Source of the DNA: Falsochrobactrum ovis
GTDB lineage: Bacteria; Pseudomonadota; Alphaproteobacteria; Rhizobiales; Rhizobiaceae
Direction: 5' to 3'
NCBI RefSeq assembly: GCF_003259955.1
Contig: NZ_QLMK01000001.1
Location: forward strand, 621,411-685,410
Length of the DNA stretch: 64,000 nucleotides
Below are positions 27,848-38,720 of this stretch, in pieces. The stretch's first letter is position 1; each line of letters begins with the position of its first letter. The position numbers and the translations under genes were made by a program. The notes under the pieces were generated by a model that worked only from the letters and a program-made list of their open reading frames with translations, ran no database searches and was not told where the DNA came from.

Positions 27848-28450
27848 CTATGGAAGAGCGTCGAAACCCTCGCCGAATTTCGTCAAATCCACCGGTATGC
27901 CAACGCCTTCTTCTGGCGTCTGAAAGACGATGAATGTTGCAGATGTCCCCTTGCGGAACGTATTGAGCAATTCATCCTCAAGGATCACTTCCGCATAGCA
28001 CCCATCTTCAAAGCACCGCACGAAATATGCACGGCCAATATCTTTCCCATCCACATTCAAGCCCAGGCCGTTTGGCAGCAAAACACCCAGCGGCGCTAGC
28101 ACCCGCAGAATGCGCGCTTTGTTATCTGCAGTTTTAAGAACGACAACCGACAAGCCCAGCTCGGGACGCTTTGCAGCGACCACATTTTGAATGAGCGCGC
28201 ATTGTTCGTTCTTGGCCCCCGCCGGCGTATCGCAGAGGATAGACCACGGACCATGTTGGGATTTGAGTGTGCCGCTTTGCTGAGTAGAAGACGCGGACTG
28301 GGCGGACGATCCTTGCGGTGCGGAAAGCTGCGCCGGCGTTTCTTGCGCGACGGCAGGTAGTGCGTTTGCGGCCATAGCAAAGGCGGCACCAGCGGCAAGG
28401 CATGCCAAGCGTTGAAAAATCGAGCGGCAGGCAAAGAGGCGCAAAATCAT
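27848..28450 (-). CDS. Invasion-associated locus B (IalB) family protein
   Basis: The 200-residue protein has a signal peptide (about 1-36, ending AVAQ), a Ser/Gln/Ala linker and the IalB domain. The domain has HGPWSILCD, an EQCALIQ segment, RAYFVRCFEDGCYAEV and a final FGEGFDAL. The cysteines are placed to make the conserved disulfides. In Bartonella IalB is linked to erythrocyte invasion; in other alphaproteobacteria these periplasmic or secreted proteins have no defined role. GGAG lies six bases before ATG 28450. It is divergent from the cytochrome oxidase operon. Confidence 0.88.
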   Translation of the reverse strand: MILRLFACRSIFQRLACLAAGAAFAMAANALPAVAQETPAQLSAPQGSSAQSASSTQQSGTLKSQHGPWSILCDTPAGAKNEQCALIQNVVAAKRPELGLSVVVLKTADNKARILRVLAPLGVLLPNGLGLNVDGKDIGRAYFVRCFEDGCYAEVILEDELLNTFRKGTSATFIVFQTPEEGVGIPVDLTKFGEGFDALP

Positions 28451-28846
28451 GAAATCTCCAGATCGAATCAGCGGGACGTTAACGCGCAAAACAGGCGGTG
28501 AAAAGCTTTGTCGCTACCAATTCGCCTTTGCAGCCGGGATACCGTCCGAAGCAACCATTTTACACAGCTTATCTGAATCCTCATCTGTAATCATGGCTTG
28601 AATATGAGTTCCCTTAGTTTTTCCAAGATTTTCTGCAATTAGGCGAATGCGCATTGATCGTAGCTGCGGGACTGTGTCGCAGTGCTGCGCGCAAAAATGC
28701 CGCACAGGAAGATATTCGCCTTCCTTGCGGTGTGCGTTAAGGTGTGGTTGAACGCCGTTGGGGGACACGGGTGTCGCGATTGGGAAATGCGACCGTTGCG
28801 ACGTTTGGCGTCAAGCCTGAAAAAGGCGAAAAGGGAGAGAGTTCTG
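28451..28846. other. Divergent intergenic region between ialB and ctaC
   Basis: This 396-base gap should hold promoters for both flanking genes. I cannot identify reliable promoter boxes. An ATG-initiated minus-strand frame of 46 codons (28514-28654) lies here without a ribosome site, and I do not call it a gene. Confidence 0.55.
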
Positions 28847-29731
28847 GTGGATAAGATAGTTGCCACAACGAAGAGCGTCGCCATAAGTGCACTAGCATTG
28901 CTGTGGACTGGCGCTGCCGCATCTGCTGCGCAGCCTCGTCCGTGGGAGATGACATTTCAGCCTCCTGCAACGGGCATAGCCCAACAGATCGAATGGTTTG
29001 AGCGTTATACGCTCTGGTTTATCGTGCCAATCTGTTTGCTCGTGTTGGTATTGATTAGCTGGTGCGTGATTAAGTTTCGCGCCGCTGCCAACCCCGAGCC
29101 ATCGAAAACCAGTCATAATACAACCATTGAAGTGATCTGGACCCTTGGCCCTGTCATTGCGCTATTATTTCTTGCAGTGCCATCTTTCCAGCTTCTGACT
29201 GCGCAATATTCGCCTGAAGATCCCACACTGACGGTCAAGGCTACCGGCTATCAGTGGTATTGGGGTTATGAGTATCAGACCGATGATCCGGTGAGTTTTG
29301 ATTCTCTGCTTTTGACCGATGCGGACCGCGCAGCTCTGGGCAAGGAAAATCTGGCGATTTATCCGCGATTATTGGCTGTCGATAACGAAGTCGTTGTGCC
29401 TGTTGGTGAAACCGTACGTCTGCTGATCACTGCGGGAGATGTGATTCATTCTTGGACAATTCCGGCTTTCGGTGTGAAAATGGACGCCATCCCTGGTCGT
29501 GTCAACGAAGCGTGGTTCAAGGCGGATAAAGAGGGCCTTTATTATGGCCAGTGCTCGGAACTTTGCGGCAAGGATCATGCTTTTATGCCGATTGCTGTCC
29601 GGGTCGTTTCGAAAGACCTTTACGATACTTGGCTGGCTGCGGCGGCAACTGATCTTGGCGGTGCCAACAAAGCGCTTCAGGCTGCCGTTGAAGGCAATGG
29701 GGATGACAAGGTGGCAGCAGCGGGCTTCTGA
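28847..29731 (+). CDS. ctaC: Cytochrome c oxidase subunit II
   Basis: The protein has about 294 residues: a signal-peptide-like N-terminus ending near SAAQ, two membrane helices (about 55-125), and the periplasmic copper-A domain. This has the aromatic WYWGYEY segment and the CSELCGKDHAFMP ligand set near 236-248 with both cysteines, the glutamate, the histidine and the methionine. It receives electrons from cytochrome c. GTG 28847 follows GGGAGAG at suitable spacing; the longer frame from 28682 is less likely. It is the first gene of the oxidase cluster. Confidence 0.96.
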   Translation: MDKIVATTKSVAISALALLWTGAAASAAQPRPWEMTFQPPATGIAQQIEWFERYTLWFIVPICLLVLVLISWCVIKFRAAANPEPSKTSHNTTIEVIWTLGPVIALLFLAVPSFQLLTAQYSPEDPTLTVKATGYQWYWGYEYQTDDPVSFDSLLLTDADRAALGKENLAIYPRLLAVDNEVVVPVGETVRLLITAGDVIHSWTIPAFGVKMDAIPGRVNEAWFKADKEGLYYGQCSELCGKDHAFMPIAVRVVSKDLYDTWLAAAATDLGGANKALQAAVEGNGDDKVAAAGF

Positions 29732-29843
29732 TCCCGTGAGAGCGGGCATGTCGGTTCGACACTGCCTTTTGCTCTGTTTAACAATTTGCGATCCGATACT
29801 TGAGTGCAGAGGGGCTTAAAGGTCGGTACGCAACAAGATTTAA

Positions 29844-31517
<1,674 letters not shown>

Positions 31518-31524
31518 ATTTTGG

Positions 31525-31569
31525 TCCGGGCGAAATTTTCAGAAATTACTGAACAAAGTTTCGCCCGGA
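31525..31569 (+). terminator. Long hairpin after ctaD, attenuator or stabiliser
   Basis: TCCGGGCGAAA pairs with TTTCGCCCGGA (11 bp), and inside the loop TTCAG pairs with CTGAA. It starts seven bases after the ctaD stop. No T run follows, so it may protect the ctaCD message or only partly terminate. Confidence 0.55.
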
Positions 31570-31729
31570 ACCACAAATATGCTAAGGACGGACATTCTGG
31601 CGGGCGAGTCCATTCAGACGAGCGTGCCCATTCTGATGGTGGCGCAAGCTATCCGGCCAATTCAGGTACGACCTTATTATTGGTGTGTGTTTAAACGCGG
31701 CACGATTGGAATTGATGAATGTTTCCGGT

Positions 31730-31765
31730 GAGGCCGGGGAGGCTAAGAAGGCTAGGAAGGCCGCG
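31730..31765. repeat. Four 9-bp imperfect tandem repeats before ctaB
   Basis: The units are GAGGCCGGG, GAGGCTAAG, AAGGCTAGG and AAGGCCGCG. They are purine-rich on the plus strand and lie 80 bases before the ctaB start. They lie in frame within a 36-codon reading frame (31715-31825) that would encode a basic [14 protein letters not shown] segment. Confidence 0.75.
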
Positions 31766-31844
31766 GGGAGGATTGTCGCAATGGTGCCAGTCGGCATTCT
31801 TAGGAAAAATGTCCCGGCCGGGTAATTTCGAGGTTATGAAATTC

Positions 31845-32792
31845 ATGTCTCTGGTGGAAAAAAAGACGGCTTCCGATCATAGATTTGCCTTTTCTGAGGC
31901 AACTGCGAGAGACTATCTTATCCTCTTGAAGCCCCGAGTGATGTCATTGGTGGTATTCACTGGGCTTGTTGGGCTGGTGGTAGCACCTGGCCATATGAAT
32001 CCCATTCTCGCTGCCATTAGTATTTTGTGCATTGCCGTGGGGGCGGGCGCGTCCGGCGCTCTCAATATGTGGTACGATGCCGATATTGACGCCATCATGA
32101 AGCGAACGCGCAACAGGCCCATTCCCGCTGGGATCATTGAGCCCGGGCAGGTATTGGTGTTTGGACTGACCCTATCAGTCTTTTCGGTGATAACTTTGGG
32201 GCTGCTGGTCAATTGGCTGTCCGCGGCACTTCTGGCCTTCACCATTTTCTTTTATGCTGTTGTTTATTCCATGTGGCTCAAGCGTTCGACGCCGCAAAAT
32301 ATAGTCATTGGCGGCGCGGCAGGCGCGTTTCCCCCCATGATTGGTTGGGCGGCTGCCACCGGCGAGATCACCTGGAGCAGCATTGTCCTGTTTCTGATTA
32401 TCTTCCTCTGGACCCCGCCGCATTTTTGGGCGCTGTCTTTATTCACATCCAATGATTACGATGCGGCGCGCATCCCGATGATGCCCAATGTTAAGGGCGA
32501 GCTTTCAACCCGTCGACAGGCGATGTTTTACGCGGTCCTGATGGCACCGGTCGGCGTGTTGCCATGGGTGATGGGCTTTGCCGGTGTAACCTATGGCATA
32601 GTTTCGATTCTGTTGGGGCTTATCTTTATATATCATGCGTGGCGGTTGTGGATGGCTGAAACGCACCAGCAAATGCTGGTAGCAGCACGCAAACTCTTCC
32701 GCTTCTCGCTCTACTATTTGGCTGGAATATTTGCGGTATTGCTGTTGGAAGCCGTGACGATCAGAATATTGACTGCTGCGGGCTATATTTAA
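31845..32792 (+). CDS. ctaB: Protoheme IX farnesyltransferase (haem O synthase)
   Basis: The 315-residue UbiA-family protein has about nine helices and the prenyl-diphosphate-binding motif [15 protein letters not shown] near residue 90, plus the second motif in [17 protein letters not shown]. It makes haem O, the precursor of haem A for subunit I. I chose ATG 31845 (MSLVEKK), the usual N-terminus; an ATG at 31836 is possible. coxF follows after 12 bases. Confidence 0.96.
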   Translation: MSLVEKKTASDHRFAFSEATARDYLILLKPRVMSLVVFTGLVGLVVAPGHMNPILAAISILCIAVGAGASGALNMWYDADIDAIMKRTRNRPIPAGIIEPGQVLVFGLTLSVFSVITLGLLVNWLSAALLAFTIFFYAVVYSMWLKRSTPQNIVIGGAAGAFPPMIGWAAATGEITWSSIVLFLIIFLWTPPHFWALSLFTSNDYDAARIPMMPNVKGELSTRRQAMFYAVLMAPVGVLPWVMGFAGVTYGIVSILLGLIFIYHAWRLWMAETHQQMLVAARKLFRFSLYYLAGIFAVLLLEAVTIRILTAAGYI

Positions 32793-32804
32793 GGATCTGC
32801 GGCA

Positions 32805-33005
32805 ATGGAGAGCACTTTGACAAATAAGCTTCCACAAGAGCCAGACGATAAGGAACTGGAATTGCTGGTTCCCACTGCAGCGCAGAAAAAGGCGCAGCGT
32901 AACCGCTCCGTCGGTTTGGCCATTGCGCTCATTCTGTTTGTTGTGGTCGTTTATATCGGTACATGGGCGAAGTTGGGTTCGAACATATTTATTCGTCCGA
33001 TGTAA
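32805..33005 (+). CDS. coxF: CoxF-like small membrane protein of the oxidase cluster
   Basis: The 66-residue protein has a charged N-terminal half (residues 1-34) and one membrane helix (VGLAIALILFVVVVYIGTW), ending in SNIFIRPM. Its size, topology and location between ctaB and ctaG match the short CoxF protein of rhizobial oxidase operons. Its exact function is not known; a role in oxidase assembly is inferred from context. ctaG starts 19 bases later. Confidence 0.82.
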   Translation: MESTLTNKLPQEPDDKELELLVPTAAQKKAQRNRSVGLAIALILFVVVVYIGTWAKLGSNIFIRPM

Positions 33006-33024
33006 TTAGCCGGGGGAGGTGGCA

Positions 33025-33639
33025 ATGACGGATCAGCAGGAAAAGGATCAAAAGCTTAGCAAACAGCCGCGGTCAAATGCGACAATCGCTTTTTCTTGTC
33101 TAGCCTTCTTCGTATGCATGATCGGCGCTGCCTATGCTTCTGTGCCACTTTATCGCATTTTCTGCCAGGTCACGGGCTACGGCGGTACAACCCAACGTGT
33201 GGAGCAATATTCTGACACTGTTTTGGATCAGACGATCAAAGTTCGTTTCGATGCAAATACAGCCCACGGTCTACCATGGGATTTCAAACCGGTGGAACGC
33301 GAAGTAACCGTCCGCATTGGTGAGACCAAATTGGTGAAATATGAAGCTATTAACCGGTTTGATCAGCCCACTTATGCACGTGCAAGCTTCAACGTCGCAC
33401 CGGGTCGGGCAGGGGCATATTTCAATAAGGTTGAATGTTTCTGCTTTACCGACACGACCTTAAATCCCGGAGACGACATGGAAATGCCGGTGGTGTTTTT
33501 TGTCGATCCTGAATTTGTTAATGATCCTGATCTGAAAGATGTGAAAACTATCACGCTTTCCTACACATTTTTTCCGATCGACAAGCCGGATTCGGTCGTT
33601 GACGCCGCGGCTGCAACAAATAAGGGCAATGGTAGTTAA
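33025..33639 (+). CDS. ctaG: Cytochrome c oxidase assembly protein CtaG (Cox11)
   Basis: The 204-residue protein has one N-terminal membrane anchor (about 20-42) and a periplasmic immunoglobulin-like domain with the copper-binding CFCF motif in VECFCFTDTTL. It delivers copper to the CuB site of subunit I. GGGAGG lies six bases before ATG 33025; a GTG six bases upstream overlaps that site and is less likely. The downstream VFFVDPEF and TLSYTFFP segments are family-typical. Confidence 0.97.
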   Translation: MTDQQEKDQKLSKQPRSNATIAFSCLAFFVCMIGAAYASVPLYRIFCQVTGYGGTTQRVEQYSDTVLDQTIKVRFDANTAHGLPWDFKPVEREVTVRIGETKLVKYEAINRFDQPTYARASFNVAPGRAGAYFNKVECFCFTDTTLNPGDDMEMPVVFFVDPEFVNDPDLKDVKTITLSYTFFPIDKPDSVVDAAAATNKGNGS

Positions 33640-33646
33640 ATATTAG

Positions 33647-33664
33647 TGCGGCACATTTGCCGCA
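33647..33664. terminator. Small hairpin after ctaG
   Basis: TGCGGCA and TGCCGCA form a 7-bp stem with a 4-base loop, seven bases after the ctaG stop. It lacks a T run, so read-through to ctaE is expected. Confidence 0.35.
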
Positions 33665-33823
33665 AAGACAATTCGTTGAAGCGGTTTTATTGTCTAACAT
33701 ACCGCTTGAGCGCAAAGAAAACGGATCCGGCAAATAGGTCGTTCCGTTTAAGAATTAAGAACTTGCCGGCTCCATTGGTGGGCATTAAGCATGAAGGCAC
33801 AGAGAGGAGCCTTGGGGAGAGAC

Positions 33824-34699
33824 ATGGCGGACGTTCATCAGAAAAATCATGATTATCATATTATAGATCCAAGTCCTTGGCCGATTATAGGCTCAGTGGG
33901 AGTTTTTGTACTCGCTCTCGGCGGCATTGCCTGGATGCGCTATCTCAATTCTGATGCGCTGAATTTTTTTGGTGCAAATTTGGCGTCACCATGGCTGTTT
34001 TTCATCGGTCTCGCCGTTGTGCTGTACTGCATGTATGGATGGTGGGCAGATACGGTTAAAGAAGCGCATGAAGGGCACCACACGCGCGTAGTGTCACTGC
34101 ATCTGCGCTATGGCATGATGATGTTCATCGCCTCAGAAGTCATGTTCTTTGCGGCATGGTTCTGGGCGTTTTTCGATGCAAGCCTGTTCCCGAATGAAGT
34201 TCATCAGGTTGCGCGCGCCGAATATACCGGCGGGCAATGGCCGCCAAAGGGGCTTGAAGTTCTCGATCCGATGCATCTGCCGTTATATAATACGGTTATT
34301 CTACTGCTTTCGGGCACGACGCTAACCTGGGCGCACCACGCTTTGCTGCAAAATGACCGCAAAGGTCTGGTAGCAGGATTAGCGCTGACGGTCGCTTTGG
34401 GTGTGCTCTTCTCTTATGTGCAGTTCTACGAATATCAGCATGCGCCGTTTAATTTCGCGGATTCTATTTACGGCGCGACCTTCTTCATGGCGACTGGTTT
34501 CCATGGTTTCCACGTTTTCGTAGGTACTGTTTTCTTGTTGGTCTGCCTGCTGCGTGCCATCTGGGGGCATTTTACGCCAAAACAACATTTCGGCCTAGAA
34601 GCTGCAGCTTGGTATTGGCATTTCGTTGACGTCGTGTGGTTGTTCCTCTTTTTCGCCATCTATGTATGGGGCGGCTGGGGCGCACCAATGCAAGGTTGA
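33824..34699 (+). CDS. ctaE: Cytochrome c oxidase subunit III
   Basis: The 291-residue protein has seven helices and the COX3 patterns: YHIIDPSPWP at the start, EVMFFAAWFWAFFD in the middle and AAWYWHFVDVVWLFLF near the end. It stabilises subunit I and supports proton uptake. ATG 33824 follows GGGGAGAGAC; a longer frame from 33791 lacks similarity. A terminator follows. Confidence 0.97.
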   Translation: MADVHQKNHDYHIIDPSPWPIIGSVGVFVLALGGIAWMRYLNSDALNFFGANLASPWLFFIGLAVVLYCMYGWWADTVKEAHEGHHTRVVSLHLRYGMMMFIASEVMFFAAWFWAFFDASLFPNEVHQVARAEYTGGQWPPKGLEVLDPMHLPLYNTVILLLSGTTLTWAHHALLQNDRKGLVAGLALTVALGVLFSYVQFYEYQHAPFNFADSIYGATFFMATGFHGFHVFVGTVFLLVCLLRAIWGHFTPKQHFGLEAAAWYWHFVDVVWLFLFFAIYVWGGWGAPMQG

Positions 34700-34719
34700 C
34701 CCATGCAGCGGATCAGATG

Positions 34720-34743
34720 AGGCGGCCTTGAATTGGGCCGCCT
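34720..34743 (+). terminator. ctaE terminator
   Basis: AGGCGGCC pairs with GGCCGCCT over an 8-base loop, followed by TTTGTTTTGG. It begins 20 bases after the ctaE stop, so the DUF983 gene probably has its own promoter. Confidence 0.85.
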
Positions 34744-34886
34744 TTTGTTTTGGCGCTTAAAATTGAGAGCCAGTTGGCCGCCAAACTATTGCGTCCCCTA
34801 AAGGAACTTTTATCGGCCAAAGGACGTGCTTAGTAGCGACTTTGAATAAGTTGGACTGTACAATCGAGCCAAACAGGAGCGACCAA

Positions 34887-35279
34887 ATGCCAGACAGTTC
34901 TCAGCCATCGGTTAACCCGATCAAAAGCGGCATGTTAGGGCGGTGTCCGCGTTGTGGCGAGGGGCGTCTGTTTAACGGCTTCTTGAAGGTGGCTCCGCGA
35001 TGCAATGTTTGCGAACTCGATTACGGTTTTGCAGATTCCGGAGATGGCCCACCGGCATTTGTCATATTGCTTATCAGCTTTATCATTTTGGGACTTGCTC
35101 TGTGGATGGAAGTCACCTTCAATCCGCCGCTTTGGGTCCAATTTCTGCTATGGTTGCCCTTGGCTATTACTTTAAGCCTGATCGCCATGCGAAGCATCAA
35201 GGGCATTTTGATCAATATGCAATTTCATCATAATGCATCGCAAGGTCGTTGGGATCGGCCGCTGGATCCAGATAAATGA
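34887..35279 (+). CDS. DUF983 family zinc-ribbon membrane protein
   Basis: The 130-residue protein has a zinc ribbon with CPRCGEG and CNVCELD (about residues 20-45), followed by ADSGDGPPAFV and two membrane helices. DUF983 has no defined function, but the gene is regularly placed between ctaE and surf1 in alphaproteobacteria, which suggests a link to oxidase assembly. AGGAG lies eight bases before ATG 34887. Its stop overlaps the start of surf1 (ATGA). Confidence 0.88.
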   Translation: MPDSSQPSVNPIKSGMLGRCPRCGEGRLFNGFLKVAPRCNVCELDYGFADSGDGPPAFVILLISFIILGLALWMEVTFNPPLWVQFLLWLPLAITLSLIAMRSIKGILINMQFHHNASQGRWDRPLDPDK

Positions 35280-36010
35280 CACAGCTCGATAAAACCCCGC
35301 CTCTGCCTTGGGGAATTATAATCGCAACCATTATCGCATTAATAATTTTGCTTTCTCTTGGCACATGGCAGCTACAGCGCCTGATGTGGAAAGAAGCGCT
35401 GATTGCTTCCACGCAGGAGCGTATCCACGAAGCGCCAGTGCCGCTTTCGGAAATGGAAAAAATCTATAAAACAGAAGGCACGGTTGAATACCGACCCGTC
35501 ACTGTTTCTGGAATATTCATGCATCCCGGAGAACGGCATTTTCTTGCAACCCATGACGGCGCATCGGGATTTTATATTTATACCCCGCTTATGCTCGAAG
35601 ATGGGCGTTTTGTGATGATCAATCGAGGCTTTGTGCCCTACGACAAAAAGGATCCCGACACGCGCATTGAAGGGCAATTGGATGGACCGGTAACAGTGTC
35701 GGGCCTTGCACGCGACCCGTTAGCTCAAAAACCTTCTTCGCTTATCCCGGATAATGATATTGAGAAGAATGTCTTTTATTGGAAAGATTGGGCGGCAATG
35801 ATTGAAAGCAGCAATGTGCCTGCGCTCAATCAAGCAGTGCCTTTTTTTATTGATGCTGACAGCAAGCCAAATCCCGGCGGATTGCCTATTGGCGGGGTGA
35901 CGATAATCGATTTTCCGAACAATCACCTTCAATATGCTATGACATGGTATGGTCTCGCATTGGCACTGATGGGGGTTGTCGGCACGTGGCTATGGCGCTA
36001 TCGAAGATAA
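35276..36010 (+). CDS. surf1: SURF1 family cytochrome oxidase assembly protein
   Basis: The 244-residue protein has the SURF1 plan: an N-terminal helix (about 13-32) with LGTWQLQRL, a periplasmic domain containing EYRPVTVSG and NRGFVP, and a C-terminal helix with NHLQYAMTWYGLA. It helps insert haem A into subunit I. The ATGA overlap with the DUF983 gene indicates translational coupling. Confidence 0.95.
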   Translation: MTQLDKTPPLPWGIIIATIIALIILLSLGTWQLQRLMWKEALIASTQERIHEAPVPLSEMEKIYKTEGTVEYRPVTVSGIFMHPGERHFLATHDGASGFYIYTPLMLEDGRFVMINRGFVPYDKKDPDTRIEGQLDGPVTVSGLARDPLAQKPSSLIPDNDIEKNVFYWKDWAAMIESSNVPALNQAVPFFIDADSKPNPGGLPIGGVTIIDFPNNHLQYAMTWYGLALALMGVVGTWLWRYRR

Positions 36011-36161
36011 AGACCGGATTGACCTAGCTTGACAATGGCCATGATGCAGCCCAAGTGCCATTCTACGAAAGTGCCGATCGAGATGAATTTCCTTGGAACT
36101 GCGGGAAAGCCTGCTTAAGGAAGTGCTGAGCTTTAGCAGCCAACAGAACGAGTGAGAGAGT

Positions 36162-37211
36162 ATGACCAATCAACGTCCATCTCTGGAAATCCGCCTATGC
36201 GGTCCGCGAGGTTTTTGCGCCGGGGTCGACCGGGCTATCCAGATTGTCGTGTTGGCTCTTAAAAAATATGGCGCACCGGTCTATGTGCGTCATGAGATCG
36301 TGCATAATCGCTTTGTGGTCGAAGGGCTACAAGCGCGCGGTGCAATCTTCGTCGAAGAATTAGACGAGATACCGTCCGAACACCGTAATCAGCCGGTCGT
36401 GTTTTCAGCGCATGGCGTGCCGAAATCAGTCCCCGCCGACGCGCAGGCAAAAAATCTCTTTTATCTCGATGCGACATGCCCTTTGGTCTCAAAGGTCCAT
36501 AAGCAGGCAATGCGCCATCAACGGCTGGGGCGTCATGTGATCCTGATTGGCCATTCTGGACATCCAGAAGTCATCGGCACAATGGGCCAATTGCCCGAGG
36601 GCGCGGTGACGCTGATTGAAACTGTCGAGGATGCGCGCAGCTGTTCTTTCGAGGACGAGGAAAATCTGGGTTTCGTTACGCAAACGACTTTATCGGTCGA
36701 CGATACGGCCGGTATTATCGCAGAATTGCAGGCGCGTTTTCCAAAGCTGACAGCACCGGCGGCTGAATCGATTTGTTATGCGACCACCAATCGCCAAGAT
36801 GCAGTACGTGCCGCCGCACCTGGCTGCGATTTGTTTCTGATTGTGGGTGCGCCCAATTCTTCAAATTCCAAGAGGTTGGTCGAAGTTGCAGAGAAAGCCG
36901 GTGCGCGCATGTCGATGCTGGTGCAGCGCGCTTCCGAAATCGAGTGGGACAAACTCAAAGACATATCGGTGGTGGGACTTTCTGCCGGGGCTTCTGCACC
37001 GGAAATCATTGTTGATGAAATCATCGAAGCGTTTCGACAGCGCTTTGATGTCAGAATTGAATTGGCCGAAACGACCATTGAAACAGAAAACTTTCTTGTT
37101 AACCGAGAAATTCGCGATGTGGAATTGACCGTGGAGGATATGGCATTCCTCAATGGTAAAAACCGTGTAGCGGGAATTCCGAAATTCGCGCGGGGCACTT
37201 CAGCTAAGTAG
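36162..37211 (+). CDS. ispH: 4-hydroxy-3-methylbut-2-enyl diphosphate reductase
   Basis: The 349-residue enzyme has the three cluster cysteines: in [11 protein letters not shown] (Cys19), in [12 protein letters not shown], and in [11 protein letters not shown]. The substrate-binding SNSKRL and [11 protein letters not shown] segments are also present. It performs the last step of the MEP pathway, making IPP and DMAPP. GAGAGAG precedes the ATG. It is about 10 residues longer at each end than E. coli IspH, which is usual for this group. thrB follows after 34 bases. Confidence 0.97.
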   Translation: MTNQRPSLEIRLCGPRGFCAGVDRAIQIVVLALKKYGAPVYVRHEIVHNRFVVEGLQARGAIFVEELDEIPSEHRNQPVVFSAHGVPKSVPADAQAKNLFYLDATCPLVSKVHKQAMRHQRLGRHVILIGHSGHPEVIGTMGQLPEGAVTLIETVEDARSCSFEDEENLGFVTQTTLSVDDTAGIIAELQARFPKLTAPAAESICYATTNRQDAVRAAAPGCDLFLIVGAPNSSNSKRLVEVAEKAGARMSMLVQRASEIEWDKLKDISVVGLSAGASAPEIIVDEIIEAFRQRFDVRIELAETTIETENFLVNREIRDVELTVEDMAFLNGKNRVAGIPKFARGTSAK

Positions 37212-37245
37212 TTGCTGAAGTTGATTAAATTAGGGAATATGCGGC

Positions 37246-38226
37246 ATGGCCGTTTATACAGACATTAACGAAATCGAGCTTGGCGCGTTTCTACAGCAAT
37301 ACGATATCGGTACACTTACCTCTTATAAGGGCATCGCTGAAGGTGTCGAAAACACCAACTATCTTCTGCATACATCCGGCGGGTCTTTCATTCTCACCCT
37401 CTATGAAAAACGGGTAAATCCGAGCGATCTGCCTTTTTTCCTCAATCTTATGGGGCATCTTTCGAGGCGTGGACTGGATTGCCCGCAACCAGTGGTGCGC
37501 CGTGATGGCGAGATGATAGGCGAACTGGCCGGACGTCCGGCGGCCATTGTTACCTTTCTTGAAGGCATGTGGATGCGTCGCCCAACCGTGGCCCATTGTC
37601 ACGCGGTGGGGGAGGGGCTTGCGCGGATGCATCTTGCGGGCGCCGATTTTGCCATGCAACGTCGCAATGGTCTCACACTTCAAGATTGGCGACCCCTCTG
37701 GGAACAATCGAAAGCAAGGGCCGATGAGGTCGAGCCGGGACTGGTCACGGATGCGGAAACGGAACTGGAATTTTTAGAGAAGCACTGGCCTGCGGACCTT
37801 CCGGTCGGTGTTATTCACGCCGATCTCTTTCCGGACAATGTGTTTTTCTTAAATGACCAATTGTCGGGCTTCATCGACTTTTATTTCGCCTGCACCGATA
37901 TATTGGCCTATGATGTGGCGGTATGTCTGAACGCTTGGTGCTTTGAAAAAGACAACTCTTTCAACTTGACCAAAGGTGCGGCCCTGTTGCGCGGTTATAC
38001 GTCCCTGCGCCCACTTTCCGACGCCGAAGCAGAAGCGCTGCCGGTCCTCGCTCGGGGCGCGGCTTTGCGGTTTATGCTGACGCGACTTTATGATTGGCTG
38101 AATGTACCTGAAGGCAGTTTCGTGACGAAAAAAGACCCGATGGAATATGTGCGTCGAATGCGTTTTCATCGTCAAATAAAGTCTGCAAGTGAGTATGGTC
38201 TGGAAATGCAAGGAGTAGTTGTGTGA
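37246..38226 (+). CDS. thrB: Homoserine kinase, APH-fold type
   Basis: The 326-residue protein belongs to the ThrB family with aminoglycoside phosphotransferase fold rather than the GHMP type. It has [10 protein letters not shown] near residue 30, the catalytic loop [11 protein letters not shown] and the metal-binding IDFYFACTD. It phosphorylates homoserine for threonine synthesis; the next enzyme, ThrC, is encoded near 46.5 kb. AGGGA lies about ten bases before the ATG. Its stop overlaps rnhA. Confidence 0.95.
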   Translation: MAVYTDINEIELGAFLQQYDIGTLTSYKGIAEGVENTNYLLHTSGGSFILTLYEKRVNPSDLPFFLNLMGHLSRRGLDCPQPVVRRDGEMIGELAGRPAAIVTFLEGMWMRRPTVAHCHAVGEGLARMHLAGADFAMQRRNGLTLQDWRPLWEQSKARADEVEPGLVTDAETELEFLEKHWPADLPVGVIHADLFPDNVFFLNDQLSGFIDFYFACTDILAYDVAVCLNAWCFEKDNSFNLTKGAALLRGYTSLRPLSDAEAEALPVLARGAALRFMLTRLYDWLNVPEGSFVTKKDPMEYVRRMRFHRQIKSASEYGLEMQGVVV

Positions 38227-38687
38227 AACGCATTGAAGCTTTCACAGATGGCGCGTGTTCAGGCAATCCTGGTCCCGGCGGCTGGGGTGGGATTTTACGC
38301 TGGAACGGTAGAGAAAAAGAGTTCAAAGGCGGCGAAGCCAATACGACCAATAACCGCATGGAACTTATGGCAGCAATTTCGGTGCTGAATGCGTTGAAAG
38401 AGCCGTGCGAAGTCGATCTCTACACCGATTCTGTCTATGTGCGTGACGGCATATCAAGCTGGATCGAGGGCTGGAAACGCAACGGTTGGAAAACTTCTGC
38501 TAAAAAGCCGGTCAAGAATGCCGAACTTTGGCAACAACTAGACGAAGCCCGGAAAGTTCATATTGTGCACTGGCATTGGATCAAGGGCCATGCGGGCCAC
38601 CCGGAAAACGAACGCGCTGATGCGCTGGCCCGAGCTGGGATGGAGCCTTTTAAAAATATCGCTTACCAATCATTGAGAATAGAATGA
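38223..38687 (+). CDS. rnhA: Ribonuclease HI
   Basis: The 154-residue protein has the four carboxylates of RNase HI: Asp9 in [11 protein letters not shown], Glu47 in NNRMELMA, Asp69 in YTDSVYV and Asp133 in ERADALA. The basic handle ([17 protein letters not shown]) is present. It removes RNA from RNA-DNA hybrids. It starts with GTG overlapping the thrB stop (GTGA). A strong terminator follows. Confidence 0.97.
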   Translation: MKRIEAFTDGACSGNPGPGGWGGILRWNGREKEFKGGEANTTNNRMELMAAISVLNALKEPCEVDLYTDSVYVRDGISSWIEGWKRNGWKTSAKKPVKNAELWQQLDEARKVHIVHWHWIKGHAGHPENERADALARAGMEPFKNIAYQSLRIE

Positions 38688-38691
38688 TAAA

Positions 38692-38713
38692 AAGGGCAGC
38701 TCGTGCTGCCCTT
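38692..38713 (+). terminator. rnhA terminator
   Basis: AAGGGCAGC pairs with GCTGCCCTT around a TCGT loop, followed by CGATTTTTT. It lies between the convergent rnhA and peroxiredoxin genes and its T run reaches the latter's stop codon. Confidence 0.93.
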
Positions 38714-38720
38714 CGATTTT

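Larger units (their letters stand above)
31518..31844. other. Intergenic region between ctaD and ctaB
   Basis: This 327-base gap contains a long hairpin (31525-31569), a four-copy 9-bp tandem repeat (31730-31765), and a 36-codon open frame from ATG 31715 to 31825 that spans the repeat. No family-level gene is recognised. Confidence 0.6.

Noticed and set aside
28514-28654. 46-codon minus-strand frame upstream of ialB
   Set aside because: Its composition is plausible, but there is no ribosome site and the position is the expected promoter region; not enough to call a gene.
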